A stretch of 23,751 bases of DNA from Planctomycetaceae bacterium UBA2671 (GTDB lineage: Bacteria; Planctomycetota; Planctomycetia; Planctomycetales; Planctomycetaceae): positions 94,327-118,077 of the forward strand of contig DEML01000115.1 in assembly GCA_002359185.1 (NCBI GenBank), given 5' to 3'. The position numbers and the translations under genes are program-made. Positions 7,799 to 16,432 of the stretch are shown here, piece after piece. Within the stretch, counting starts at the first letter, position 1. Every line of letters starts with the position of its first letter. The notes beneath the pieces were generated by a model. That model searched no databases and was not told the origin of the DNA. It saw nothing but the letters and a program-made list of their open reading frames with translations.

Positions 7799-7851
7799 GT
7801 TTTCATCCGAATGAAATTTTCCCTGCACCAGAGAATCCCATTGCATCATTT

Positions 7852-8682
7852 ATGGAAAAAAGTACGGGGCAATTTGAATTCGGGCAGAACTGGGCAGACT
7901 TCTCAAAGCTGATCGACCAGGAGTCCATTGATCAGGCGACCAGCCAGTTGTCGGATCTTCTGGGTGGACAAGACGCCATCGAAGGTCGTTCCTTCCTGGA
8001 TATTGGTTGTGGCTCCGGCTTGCATGCTTTGGCTGCTAAGCGTCTGGGAGCATCTGAAATCACGGCTATCGATTTCGATCCTCATTCCGTCAGCACGGCT
8101 CAAAAAGTCTTTTCCGAAAATGGGATATTCGACAATGCAGAATTTAGGCAAGCGAATATCCTTAATCTTCCCGCCGAAAAGCTCAAAACTTACGACATCG
8201 TTTACAGCTGGGGAGTCCTGCATCATACGGGAAGTCTCTGGCGTGCAGTCGAAAACGCCTCATGGCATGTCAAACCCGATGGGATCTTTGCGATTGCCCT
8301 GTACGAGAAGACAAGACTTTGTCCACTCTGGGAAATCGAGAAAAGAGTTTATTCTTCTTCTCCCATATTCATCCGACGTTTTCTCGAATGGAGTTACATG
8401 GGTGTTTTCTATCTGGCCATGAAATGCCGAGGGAAAAGTTTTCAACAATATATAGACAACTACAACCGCGAACGAGGTATGAACTGGCGAACCGATGTTC
8501 GCGACTGGCTCGGAGGCTGGCCATATGAATCGGCCAGCCAGCAGGAAGTCGAGTCATTCGTCAGCCAACTCGGCTTTGAACGACTTCCTCTCGGAAAACC
8601 ATCCCCTCCTTCAAAGTGGGGATTACTAGGTACAGGCTGCAGCGAATATGTTTTTCGTCGAAAAGCGTCAGATATCAAATAA
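7852..8682 (+). CDS. Class I SAM-dependent methyltransferase
   Basis: 276 residues from the ATG at 7852. The SAM-binding motif I is FLDIGCGSGLHAL (48-60), the ribose-binding acidic residue Asp74 lies in TAIDFD, and the later strand YDIVYSWGVLHHTG is typical of the UbiE/Coq5-like Rossmann methyltransferases. The C-terminal third (YNRERGMNWRTDVRDWLGGW) is probably the acceptor-binding part. The frame is open back to an ATG at 7765, but that extension is encoded by the hairpin repeat at 7736-7798, so I reject it. It precedes a glycosyltransferase by 27 bases, suggesting co-transcription and methylation of a sugar or lipid-linked glycan, but the substrate cannot be read from sequence. Confidence 0.9.
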   Translation: MEKSTGQFEFGQNWADFSKLIDQESIDQATSQLSDLLGGQDAIEGRSFLDIGCGSGLHALAAKRLGASEITAIDFDPHSVSTAQKVFSENGIFDNAEFRQANILNLPAEKLKTYDIVYSWGVLHHTGSLWRAVENASWHVKPDGIFAIALYEKTRLCPLWEIEKRVYSSSPIFIRRFLEWSYMGVFYLAMKCRGKSFQQYIDNYNRERGMNWRTDVRDWLGGWPYESASQQEVESFVSQLGFERLPLGKPSPPSKWGLLGTGCSEYVFRRKASDIK

Positions 8683-8709
8683 CTTCTAGAATTCTCATTA
8701 CTATTCAAA

Positions 8710-9870
8710 ATGGCTAAAAAACGGGTTCTCTTCAGTATCGGATCGCTTGGCGGTGGAGGAGCCGAACGGCAGGTCATTCAATATTTGACTCATCTTGATC
8801 GAAGTCAGTTTGAACCCGTCTTATATCTGACAAAACGAGAAGGGCCATTTCTGAGTGAAGTTCCTGACGATGTGCCAATCGCTTCGTTTGAAGAGAGAGT
8901 GGCTCTGCCTCGCTGGAATTTTCCTGGTGCAATCTATCGGCTTCAGGTACAGGATTTCAGAAAGTTTCTAATCGAACAGCAGATCGATCTTGTCTGTGCG
9001 GTCACAATAATGAATGTGCTTGTCGCCGGAGAAGCAATCAAGTCTGTCAACAGGCCCTGGCTGGCGGTCAGCATGGCTGATCTTCGTAATGAACTCAAAC
9101 GCGAACTGGGGCGATTTTCTACGATTAAGCATCACAAACTCTCCCGGGCGTTTCGGGCAGCCGACCGCGTGATTGCTGTCTCGACTGGTGATCGAGAAGG
9201 TTTATTCGCCTGTCACCAAGTCGATCCTGAAAAAACATTCATTGTTCCCAATTCTGTCGACATCGAACGTGTCGAAACTCTGGCAAGCGAACTGTCCCCC
9301 AATTGGGATCCCCATCAATTCCATATTGTATTGGCTGGTCGATTAACTCACCAGAAAGGGCATCGATTTCTAATTGAAGCAATAGATCAAATCGTTCACC
9401 AGCAGGACTTGAAACAAGTCCAACTTCATCTGCTCGGACAGGGAGAACTGGGATCAGAACTCAAAGAGCTGGTTCGGGCTCTAAATCTGGAAGATCACAT
9501 TGAATTCGCAGGCTTCATCAATAACCCCTTCCCTATCCTTAAGGCGGCTGACCTGTTCTGTCTGCCTTCTCTCTATGAAGGTATGCCTTTAATCCTGCTC
9601 GAAGCCATGGCCTGTGGAGTGCCGATTGTTGCAACAGATTGCCCAAGTGGCCCTAGGGAACTTCTTGAGGATGGTAAATATGGCAAGTTAGTCACACCTG
9701 AGAATTCAGGAGAATTAGCCAGTGCTATAACGAAGGCCATTGAGAATTCAGCTTGGCGAGAAGAAGTTTCACGATCAGCGAAAGAACATGTCGCTGAAAA
9801 ATACGAGTCTAACGTCACTGTTCATCAACTGGAAAACCATTTACTGGAAATCGCACATTCTGAAGGGTAG
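8710..9870 (+). CDS. GT4-family glycosyltransferase (GT-B fold)
   Basis: 386 residues, the usual GT4 length. Transfers a sugar from a nucleotide-sugar donor to a glycan or lipid-linked acceptor at the cytoplasmic face of the membrane. The N-terminal acceptor domain has the glycine-rich GGGGAER (14-20). The C-terminal donor domain has LAGRLTHQKGHRF (208-220) with the phosphate-contacting Arg211 and Lys216, and the E-x7-E motif with Glu290 and Glu298 in EGMPLILLEAMACGVP. No membrane segment. It follows the methyltransferase by 27 bases and precedes the sulfatase by 66 bases on the same strand. The donor and acceptor are unknown; capsule, O-antigen-like polymer or teichoic-like glycan synthesis are all possible. 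Confidence 0.93.
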   Translation: MAKKRVLFSIGSLGGGGAERQVIQYLTHLDRSQFEPVLYLTKREGPFLSEVPDDVPIASFEERVALPRWNFPGAIYRLQVQDFRKFLIEQQIDLVCAVTIMNVLVAGEAIKSVNRPWLAVSMADLRNELKRELGRFSTIKHHKLSRAFRAADRVIAVSTGDREGLFACHQVDPEKTFIVPNSVDIERVETLASELSPNWDPHQFHIVLAGRLTHQKGHRFLIEAIDQIVHQQDLKQVQLHLLGQGELGSELKELVRALNLEDHIEFAGFINNPFPILKAADLFCLPSLYEGMPLILLEAMACGVPIVATDCPSGPRELLEDGKYGKLVTPENSGELASAITKAIENSAWREEVSRSAKEHVAEKYESNVTVHQLENHLLEIAHSEG

Positions 9871-9936
9871 TCGTTCAGCTGAAAATGCGATAACTTGTAC
9901 TCCATGTGTTCACACAAAATTGAATTGATGGAGTAA

Positions 9937-11805
9937 ATGACAATGCGACACGGGCTTGGACTGTTTCTTCTCACCTGCCTCATTTTCACCAGTTGTTTAA
10001 CTGGCAATTTTTCTCAGGTTATAGCCGAGGAAAATAAAAACTCCCGACCGAACTTGTTGATCATTCAAACGGACGAACATCACTACGGCACCCTGGGATG
10101 CTACGGCAGCACGATGTTTGCTGGAGAAGGTTCGCTGACTCCGAATCTGGATCGCATCGCGGCTGAGGGTGCGATTGCGACGAGTTTTTACGCCACCACT
10201 CCAGTCTGCTCCCCTTCCCGTTCGAGTCTGATGTCGGGCCGTTATCCCCAGTCAACTCCTGTGGAACAGAATGACATTGCCATGAGTGGGCAAATTACAA
10301 CATTTGCCGATGTTCTCAAGAACGCAGGTTATTCAACAGGCTATTCTGGCAAATGGCATCTGGATGGAAATGGCAAACCCGACTGGGCCCCGACTCGCAA
10401 TTTTGGCTGGAGCGATAATCGCTACATGTTCAATCGGGGGCACTGGAAAAAACTGGTACTTAACGAAGATGGTCCAGCTGTCGGTTCGAAAAATAATCGT
10501 GGGCAATTGAATTACAATCTCGACGGAGCCGACGAAAAAACATTTACGACGGACTGGTTGATCGATCGCACACTTGAATTCATCGAGGAAAATGCGGATC
10601 AGTCATTCTGCTATATGGTCAGCCTGCCCGATCCCCATGGACCGAATTCCGTTCGTGCTCCTTACGACACGATGTACTCCGAGAAAGATGTTGTCATACC
10701 GGAATCTCTCAAAAAGAATCGCAGTCAGATTCCGATGTGGGGACAGCCGGAACGGAATGTGAATGAGTATACTCTGAAAAAAACCATGCCGGAGTATTTT
10801 GGAATGGTGAAGTGTATCGACGATAATATCGGGCGATTACTCAAACGACTCGAAGAGAAAGAACTGCTCGATAATACAATCGTAATTTTCACTTCCGATC
10901 ATGGCGATCTTTGCGGCGAGCATGGAAAATTGAATAAGGGGAATCCTTATGAAGGTTCTGCTCGTGTGCCGTTTTTAATTCGATATCCGTCAGCAATCCC
11001 AGCCGGGACAAAAGTCGATATCGCTCTCTCGTGCGTCGATTTCTTTCCGACGATTCTCAAGCTGATGAATGTCGAAGCCACTGTTGAAACCGCTGGTCGT
11101 GACGCTTCGGCATGGTTGCAGGGGAAAAAGCCAGAGGACTGGGAAGATGTCGCTTTTCTTCGCAGCACCCGATCAAACCCACTGTGGTTATGTGCGGTGA
11201 GTGATCAATATAAGCTCGTTTATTCATCCTATGATCGCCCGTGGCTTTTCGATTTGTCAGAGGACCCCAATGAACTCAATAATCGTTTTAATGATCCCGC
11301 CTATGCGAAAATCAAAGTTGAATTATCCAAAGCGTTAAAAAATTACGGCGAGACTCACGACGATTCCTATCTCAACAATTCCCGCATCCGCTATTACCTC
11401 TTGCAGAATTCGAAGTCCCCGGAAATCGCCAGGCTCGAATTTCGACTCGGTGAAAAAGAAGCAGGGCCGAATCTTGTCGCCAAGTCATTACCAAATTTAC
11501 CGAACGATCGAATTTACCTTCATCAGGAACCCGTTCTTGAAAATGAGCATATCGCAGGAGCAACAAAATCGAATCAGGACGTCGGCGATGCCATTGAAGT
11601 GACATTCACAAAAGAAGGTGCGGAGATCATGCAAAAAGTCACTGCAGAGAATAATGGAAAACGGCTGGCCATTCTGGTGGATGACAAACTGATCATGGCT
11701 CCTTATATTCGCAGTGAAATCAGTTCTAAAGCTCTTATAACAGGGACGTTTACCAATGCAGAAATTGAACGTCTTCTCTTTTCCCTGAATGCCCCTGCAG
11801 AATAG
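9937..11805 (+). CDS. Secreted formylglycine-dependent sulfatase with a SecD-P1-head-like C-terminal domain
   Basis: 622 residues. An N-terminal export signal (LGLFLLTCLIFTSC; lipoprotein cleavage before Cys20, or type I cleavage near residue 30) leads into a sulfatase domain of about 38-480 that should hydrolyse sulfate esters, probably of algal or other sulfated polysaccharides. Cys91 in CSPSRSSLMSGRYP is the residue oxidised to formylglycine. Other active-site residues visible are Asp46, Lys139 and His141 in GKWHLDG, and Asp321-His322 in SDHGDLCGEHG. From about residue 498 (LEFRLGEKE) to the end, including VTAENNGKRLAILVDDKLIM and ITGTFTNAEIE, the sequence follows the P1 periplasmic region of SecD. 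That tail is unusual for a sulfatase. A GGAG at 9930-9933 is better spaced for the second ATG (9943), so residue numbering may shift by two. Possibly co-transcribed with the glycosyltransferase. Confidence 0.93.
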   Translation: MTMRHGLGLFLLTCLIFTSCLTGNFSQVIAEENKNSRPNLLIIQTDEHHYGTLGCYGSTMFAGEGSLTPNLDRIAAEGAIATSFYATTPVCSPSRSSLMSGRYPQSTPVEQNDIAMSGQITTFADVLKNAGYSTGYSGKWHLDGNGKPDWAPTRNFGWSDNRYMFNRGHWKKLVLNEDGPAVGSKNNRGQLNYNLDGADEKTFTTDWLIDRTLEFIEENADQSFCYMVSLPDPHGPNSVRAPYDTMYSEKDVVIPESLKKNRSQIPMWGQPERNVNEYTLKKTMPEYFGMVKCIDDNIGRLLKRLEEKELLDNTIVIFTSDHGDLCGEHGKLNKGNPYEGSARVPFLIRYPSAIPAGTKVDIALSCVDFFPTILKLMNVEATVETAGRDASAWLQGKKPEDWEDVAFLRSTRSNPLWLCAVSDQYKLVYSSYDRPWLFDLSEDPNELNNRFNDPAYAKIKVELSKALKNYGETHDDSYLNNSRIRYYLLQNSKSPEIARLEFRLGEKEAGPNLVAKSLPNLPNDRIYLHQEPVLENEHIAGATKSNQDVGDAIEVTFTKEGAEIMQKVTAENNGKRLAILVDDKLIMAPYIRSEISSKALITGTFTNAEIERLLFSLNAPAE

Positions 11806-11940
11806 TCATGTTGCAGGGCTCAATTCCGATACTCGTTTGAGTCCTGGCTCCAGAATCGATAAAACAAGAATATCGTTCCTTCACACCGATGATTATCAAA
11901 CCAAGAATAGAAAAACCGAAAGGTTAAACAAGGAAATACA

Positions 11941-12927
11941 ATGAAAGCGCCCATTCGAGTCGCAGTTACTGGAGCAGCAGGTCAAATTGGTTATGCGATG
12001 ATTTTTCGCCTGGCCAGCGGAGAAGTATTTGGCCCCGATCAACCTGTCATCCTGCACCTGATTGAACTTCCCCAGGCACTCTCTGCCCTGGATGGCGTGC
12101 ATATGGAGCTGGACGACTGTGCCTTCCCGACACTCGCAGGAGTCGTCAAACAGTCGAGTGACGATCTCGAAGCTGGTTTCGCGGATTGCAACTGGGTCCT
12201 CTGTGTGGGAAGTGTACCCCGAAAAGCGGGTATGGAACGCGGCGATCTGGTCCGTATCAATGGGCCAATTTTCACGAATACCGGTAAGGCGATTCAGGCA
12301 GCTGCTTCCAAAGATGTTCGCGTACTCGTTGTTGGAAATCCCTGCAATACAAACTGCCTGATCACGATGGCCAATGCTCCTGACATTCCGCGCGATCGTT
12401 TCTTTGCAATGACTCGTCTCGACCAGAACCGAGCCGCTTCGCAGTTGGCTCAGAAAGCTGGAGAACCGGTTTCTTCTGTGAAGAATGTTGCAATCTGGGG
12501 AAATCACTCGGCGACTCAATATCCTGACTTCTATCATGCGACCATCAACGGAAAATCAGCCACCGATGTCATTACCGATACTGACTGGTTGCAGAAGGAT
12601 TTCATCGAAACCGTACAAAAACGTGGAGCAGCGGTCATCAGTGCTCGGGGAGCCTCCAGTGCCGCTTCTGCTGCCAATGCTGCATTGGATACAGTCAAAA
12701 GCGTGATTCGTCCAACAGCCGAAGGCGATTGCTGCAGCGTAGCCGTTTGTAGTGATGGCAGTTACGGGATCGATGAAGGTCTCATTTTTGGATACCCGAT
12801 ATCCAGCGACGGATCCAAATGGGAAATCCTCAAGGGCTGGGATCACAATGAGTTTGCTCAGGAAAAAATCCAGGCAACCCTGCAGGAACTTTGTGATGAA
12901 CGGGATGCTGTTCGAGATCTTCTGTAA
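11941..12927 (+). CDS. mdh: Malate dehydrogenase (NAD-dependent, cytosolic type)
   Basis: 328 residues. Interconverts malate and oxaloacetate in the TCA cycle. The Rossmann motif is TGAAGQIGYAM (10-20); Glu41 in IELP is the acidic residue that selects NAD over NADP; Arg94 and Arg100 in SVPRKAGMER bind substrate; NPCNTN (133-138) and the catalytic His189 in WGNHSATQYP complete the site. This is the Thermus/eukaryote-cytosolic group rather than the LDH-like group. An AAGGA ribosome site at 11930-11934 lies 6 bases before the ATG. It stands alone: the sulfatase ends 135 bases upstream and no partner gene is nearby. Confidence 0.97.
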   Translation: MKAPIRVAVTGAAGQIGYAMIFRLASGEVFGPDQPVILHLIELPQALSALDGVHMELDDCAFPTLAGVVKQSSDDLEAGFADCNWVLCVGSVPRKAGMERGDLVRINGPIFTNTGKAIQAAASKDVRVLVVGNPCNTNCLITMANAPDIPRDRFFAMTRLDQNRAASQLAQKAGEPVSSVKNVAIWGNHSATQYPDFYHATINGKSATDVITDTDWLQKDFIETVQKRGAAVISARGASSAASAANAALDTVKSVIRPTAEGDCCSVAVCSDGSYGIDEGLIFGYPISSDGSKWEILKGWDHNEFAQEKIQATLQELCDERDAVRDLL

Positions 12928-12975
12928 TTTCTCACGCAATTATCTCTGAATTGCCTGGGTATACCCAATCTGAAC

Positions 12976-13020
12976 AAACTGTCGGATGAAATTTCGTTCA
13001 CAATTTCATTCGACAGGTTT
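12976..13020. repeat. Intergenic hairpin downstream of mdh
   Basis: AAACTGTCGGATGAAATT (12976-12993) pairs with AATTTCATTCGACAGGTTT (13002-13020) with one bulge and one G-U pair, around an 8-base loop. There is no U tract, so it is not a standard terminator. A separate perfect palindrome TGGGTATACCCA lies at 12956-12967. The rest of the gap 12928-13251 holds nothing I can name. Confidence 0.6.
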
Positions 13021-13251
13021 CGATTTCGAGGCTGCGATTGCGAAATCCTGCTCGTCCGTTACTATTTTCAGGACAAGATATACTGTGTGTTGACTGATCG
13101 ATACTTTCATCAGCTACACATGTGGGAAAAACTTGAAACTCACTCTCAGAGTATTTCAATTTTTAATGATCTCGATTTGCAATTGGATTGATGATTTGGT
13201 CTTAAGCCTGCTTCAAACTCTGCAAAACCTGTCAGGAAATGCTCCAGTCCG

Positions 13252-13542
13252 ATGGAAAATGAATTGGCTATGCCGGCAAAACGTAAGAAATTAGCCTCCG
13301 GGGCAAAAGTTCGACTGAAAGCAGGATCTACGATTCCCGAAGTTCCACCGGTCAATGCCGACCAGTGGACCGGAGTTGTGATTGAGGCTAAAGGCCGTGG
13401 TGATGCTCTACAGTATATCGTCGAATGGGACGAAGAAACCGAGCAACGGATGCCAGCCGACTTTATCAAGGCCTGTGAAGAGACCGGCTTATTCTATAAA
13501 ATGGCCTGTCTGCCCCATCAGGATGTTGAAGCCTGCGAATGA
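13252..13542 (+). CDS. Small hypothetical protein, probable SH3-like beta fold
   Basis: 96 residues (90 if the second ATG at 13270, giving MPAKRKKLASGAKV, is used). After a basic start, the pattern GAKVRLKAGSTIP, WTGVVIEAKGRG, LQYIVEWDEETEQRMPADFI alternates strands and turns in the manner of small SH3-like or KOW-like barrels, followed by a short helical tail with two cysteines. No signal peptide. It is on the same strand as the VOC protein 61 bases downstream and may share its transcript. Function unknown. Confidence 0.7.
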   Translation: MENELAMPAKRKKLASGAKVRLKAGSTIPEVPPVNADQWTGVVIEAKGRGDALQYIVEWDEETEQRMPADFIKACEETGLFYKMACLPHQDVEACE

Positions 13543-13603
13543 TGGTTGAGCAGATGATGTTTCTGCATCCTCCTCATACGCAAAATAGAATTCGGATCGA
13601 ACT

Positions 13604-13921
13604 ATGAACGACACCACCCAACTCGACTCTGTGCATCATTTGGCTATCTCTGTCGAAAATATTGCCGAAGCCGTCGAATGGTACACCACCCAATTCCGTT
13701 GTGAAATTGCCTATCAGGATGAAACCTGGGCGATGCTACAGTTCGCAAATCTGCAAATGGCTCTCGTGATTCCCGGCCAGCATCCACCACACATTGGCTT
13801 TGCCATTCCCGACGCCGAAAAATACGGCGAACTCAAACTGCACCGCGACGGCACCCGCTCCGTCTACACCGCAGACCCCTTCGGCAACATCGTCGAAATG
13901 CTCGACGACCAATCCATCTAG
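13604..13921 (+). CDS. VOC-superfamily protein (glyoxalase/dioxygenase-like)
   Basis: 105 residues, a single vicinal-oxygen-chelate unit built of two beta-alpha-beta-beta-beta halves. The opening VHHLAISVENIAEAVEWYTT carries the conserved first metal-ligand His, and the closing DPFGNIVEML carries the conserved Glu. The reaction cannot be read: members include glyoxalases, extradiol dioxygenases, epimerases and antibiotic-binding proteins. Nothing nearby suggests a substrate. Cytoplasmic. Confidence 0.85.
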   Translation: MNDTTQLDSVHHLAISVENIAEAVEWYTTQFRCEIAYQDETWAMLQFANLQMALVIPGQHPPHIGFAIPDAEKYGELKLHRDGTRSVYTADPFGNIVEMLDDQSI

Positions 13922-13922
13922 C

Positions 13923-13937
13923 GAGCGTTCCGCTCGA
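13923..13937. other. Small GC-rich hairpin after the VOC gene
   Basis: CGAGCG-TTC-CGCTCG, a perfect 6-bp stem starting 2 bases after the VOC stop codon. It has no U tract; it may slow polymerase or protect the 3' end, or be chance. Confidence 0.35.
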
Positions 13938-14024
13938 CCGGGGGCAGTCGCTTGGGCGCCAAATTTTTAAGTACGCTCTGTTTGCTCCTGCAGTTCGTTG
14001 AGTGTTGAATATGGAGGAAGCATC

Positions 14025-14753
14025 TCAAACTTCGTCGAATTTTTTCAGATGAAAATCGATGACCAGTGGCAGGTGGTCTGAAGCAGCCTTGGTGAGTTTT
14101 CGTTTCACGAGCCGTGCTTCATTCACGTAAAGCTTGCCTTTGACAAAGGCTTTATCGAGAGCGCCCATTGGCAGGTAAGCTGGGAACGAACGAAATTTTC
14201 GAATCGGTTTCGTGATTTGTCGAAAGCCCTGACGTTCGAAGGGGCCGCGTGCGAGGGTGTCTCTCCAGTCGTTGTAATCGCCAACGATGATCGTGGGAAG
14301 TTGAGCATTGTCTTGATAAACAGCTTGCTGAAAAAAATGTTCAACCTGAGCGTGCCTTTGTTTTTCTGCAAGTCCAAGATGCCAACCAATCAGTAAGAGT
14401 GGTCCCTCAGGCGTAACGACGACTGCGACTTGTGCTCCGCGTTTTTTGCGATGATTCAATTTGAGGCAAACATGCTCGACGCCCCGCAACGGGAATCGAG
14501 AGAGAATCAGGTTGCCGTAGCCACCGGTTTTAATTTTGTGATTCCATTGGAAATCGTAGCCCGCGTATCCGAAGTGCTCTTTGAAGATCGTCGGCTGATC
14601 GTGAAACCGTGTGCGGTTCATGTTGTGATCGACTTCCTGTAGACAGATAATATCAGGATTTTCGTGTTCGATGACATCGATCGTGCGTTGCAGGTTATAT
14701 CGCTGGTCACGTCCTCCGTAACCTTTCTGGATGTTGTAACTCATCAGGCGCAT
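14025..14753 (-). CDS. Endonuclease/exonuclease/phosphatase-family hydrolase
   Basis: 242 residues covering one EEP (DNase I-like) domain. The metal- and phosphate-handling residues are all visible: Asn7 in MSYNIQKG, Glu40 in ICLQEVD, His125 in GWHLGL, Asp159 and Asn161 in VGDYNDW, Asp200 and the terminal Asp226-His227 in SDHLPL. No signal peptide, so it should act in the cytoplasm. Family members cut DNA or RNA, or remove phosphate from lipids and inositols; the sequence does not settle which. The domain is complete and starts within a few residues of the usual family N-terminus. It converges on the VOC gene. Confidence 0.9.
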   Translation of the reverse strand: MRLMSYNIQKGYGGRDQRYNLQRTIDVIEHENPDIICLQEVDHNMNRTRFHDQPTIFKEHFGYAGYDFQWNHKIKTGGYGNLILSRFPLRGVEHVCLKLNHRKKRGAQVAVVVTPEGPLLLIGWHLGLAEKQRHAQVEHFFQQAVYQDNAQLPTIIVGDYNDWRDTLARGPFERQGFRQITKPIRKFRSFPAYLPMGALDKAFVKGKLYVNEARLVKRKLTKAASDHLPLVIDFHLKKFDEV

Positions 14754-14922
14754 GGTTCGAAACTTCAGTAACTCGTATCGAGATGATGGATTCCGTCTTC
14801 GTTTAATGAATCATAGAAGATAACATCTGGGTGAGAACAGCTTGCCTGTCATAATTTTTTTACTGAAGTCATTCCAGAATCATTCTCAATTTGTAGTGGA
14901 TTTTCACGATCCCCTGTGTTTA

Positions 14923-14943
14923 CAATCAATAGTACATTGATTG
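14923..14943. promoter_or_regulatory. Perfect 8-bp inverted repeat in a divergent intergenic region
   Basis: CAATCAAT-AGTAC-ATTGATTG lies between the divergent genes at 14753 (-) and 15173 (+). The size and symmetry fit a dimeric repressor operator, but no regulator gene is nearby. The rest of 14754-15172 is AT-rich and I see no gene or repeat in it. Confidence 0.35.
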
Positions 14944-15172
14944 ACGCATTTTTTTCTTTAGCGGGCATGTTCCAATTCAGTTGGGCTCAACGGAATCTGA
15001 TTACACGATCTCATTACTGTCAGTAGGCATAATCAACTTGGATATTGGTTTTTATGGCTGTGTTTCCATCGCAGCTATGCAGGAAGACTCCAATAGGTTT
15101 AACGCCTCAGGTCATTAAGTTCGGTCACGGTTTTCAGAATTCGTATTCTTCAAGCCGAAGACCGGATGATCC

Positions 15173-16255
15173 ATGTTGCCGAAATTTATACAAGCTAAAG
15201 TGTCTGACTCCACACAGGTTTCAAATCGTACCAAACATAAACCAGGCGATCCTTACGGCCCTGGCCTGATCGAATCGATCTTCTGGTTCCTGGGAACCTG
15301 GGGATTGCATCTGTTTGGAGCCGGCTTGACGGCTGGAGTTTTTGTCGCCATCTTTTCCAGCAGTGGTCTAGCCTGGAACGATTTGATCGTGCTGGAATTC
15401 CTCGCCGCTCATCAAATGACGCTGCTGGCTGGTGAGCAATTTGTGTTTGTGACTCTCGTGTTAATCGCTGCCTGGTTTCGTCTGCGTGGAAATCTGGGGC
15501 ATCGACTGAGCAGCCGTCCTCTGCCCTTTCAGCATGTTTTTCTGCTGACCTGTCTGGTGATTCCGCTCTCCACTCTTAGTACCGCACTACATCAATGGGG
15601 GATGCGTGGCTGGAATTCTTTGCTTGAGAATGTGCCTGGATTACATGCGATGGACACCGTGCAATCGATGGATTTACTGCAGGAGTTGTCGTCAACGACT
15701 CCCCTCTGGACACTTCTGCTGGTATTCGCCATTGCACCTGCACTGGGAGAGGAGATTATTTTTCGAGGAGTCATTGGCCGCGGATTGATCAGGCGATGGG
15801 GGCTGGTCGGCGGGATCTTACTGACATCGTTCCTGTTTGCAATCGCACACATGCACCCGGTTCATGCTCTGGCTGTGTTTCCGATCGGCATTGTGCTGCA
15901 TTATGTATATATTACGACTCGAAGCTTCTGGGCTCCGCTCTACCTGCATTTTTGTAATAACGCATTTTCGATTATGAAATCGACACAGACGATTCCCTCA
16001 GCAGAGAACTGGAATTTCACTGCAGGATTGACAATCACATTGAGTTTGATGTTATTTCTCTCATTCCTCTGGATCACTCGTGTGCGATATGTCCAGCATG
16101 ATGGCAAAGAATGGACTCCCCCCCGCCCTTCCCTGGAATTACCGATCGAAATTCCTGTCACACTCACTTTTTCGAGCTTGCCCTGGCGACTGACCGTTGG
16201 CGGTCTCGTTCCACTGATAGGCTTTCTGGCAGCCACTGCTGCTCATGCGCAGTAA
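15173..16255 (+). CDS. CPBP-family intramembrane metalloprotease (second copy in the window)
   Basis: 360 residues. Hydrophilic first 30 residues, then about eight hydrophobic segments, the last at roughly 335-353. The catalytic signatures are GEEIIFRG (Glu193, Glu194, Arg198), His226 in FAIAHMHP and His259 with Asn263 in LHFCNNAF. Longer than the copy at 3567 and not a close duplicate: only the motifs match. The position of the hydrophobic segments and a C-terminal extension after residue 270 set it apart. The substrate is unknown. The ATG at 15173 is the first in frame after a stop; no clear ribosome site. Confidence 0.9.
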   Translation: MLPKFIQAKVSDSTQVSNRTKHKPGDPYGPGLIESIFWFLGTWGLHLFGAGLTAGVFVAIFSSSGLAWNDLIVLEFLAAHQMTLLAGEQFVFVTLVLIAAWFRLRGNLGHRLSSRPLPFQHVFLLTCLVIPLSTLSTALHQWGMRGWNSLLENVPGLHAMDTVQSMDLLQELSSTTPLWTLLLVFAIAPALGEEIIFRGVIGRGLIRRWGLVGGILLTSFLFAIAHMHPVHALAVFPIGIVLHYVYITTRSFWAPLYLHFCNNAFSIMKSTQTIPSAENWNFTAGLTITLSLMLFLSFLWITRVRYVQHDGKEWTPPRPSLELPIEIPVTLTFSSLPWRLTVGGLVPLIGFLAATAAHAQ

Positions 16256-16364
16256 TGCGCTGTCGAGCTTTATTGTCACCCTCAAATCGCTATTCCGCAG
16301 GCAGTTTGCCTGCTATTTATAACTGAACTTATTCGACAATTGGAATATCAGGGAAAGTTCAGCT

Positions 16365-16432
16365 GTAGGTCAGGCTGTGCCTGACGAATTGTGCCTGCCA
16401 CCTCGATTGTCGTCAGGCACAGCCTGACCTAC
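16365..16432. repeat. Perfect 22-bp inverted repeat, GTAGGTCAGGCTGTGCC family
   Basis: The left arm 16365-16386 and right arm 16411-16432 are exact reverse complements over 22 bases, with a 24-base loop. The right-arm sequence recurs identically at 17487-17508, after ribF. No T tract follows the stem. The gap 16256-16526 holds no gene. Confidence 0.9.

Noticed and set aside
11896..12537. 213-codon open frame on the minus strand across mdh
   Set aside because: It overlaps almost entirely with malate dehydrogenase, whose motifs and ribosome site are clear. The minus-strand protein has no domain and an odd Cys/Ser/Arg-rich composition.
15045..15269. 74-codon plus-strand frame before the second CPBP protease
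   Set aside because: It overlaps the protease N-terminus in another frame, has no domain and no ribosome site.
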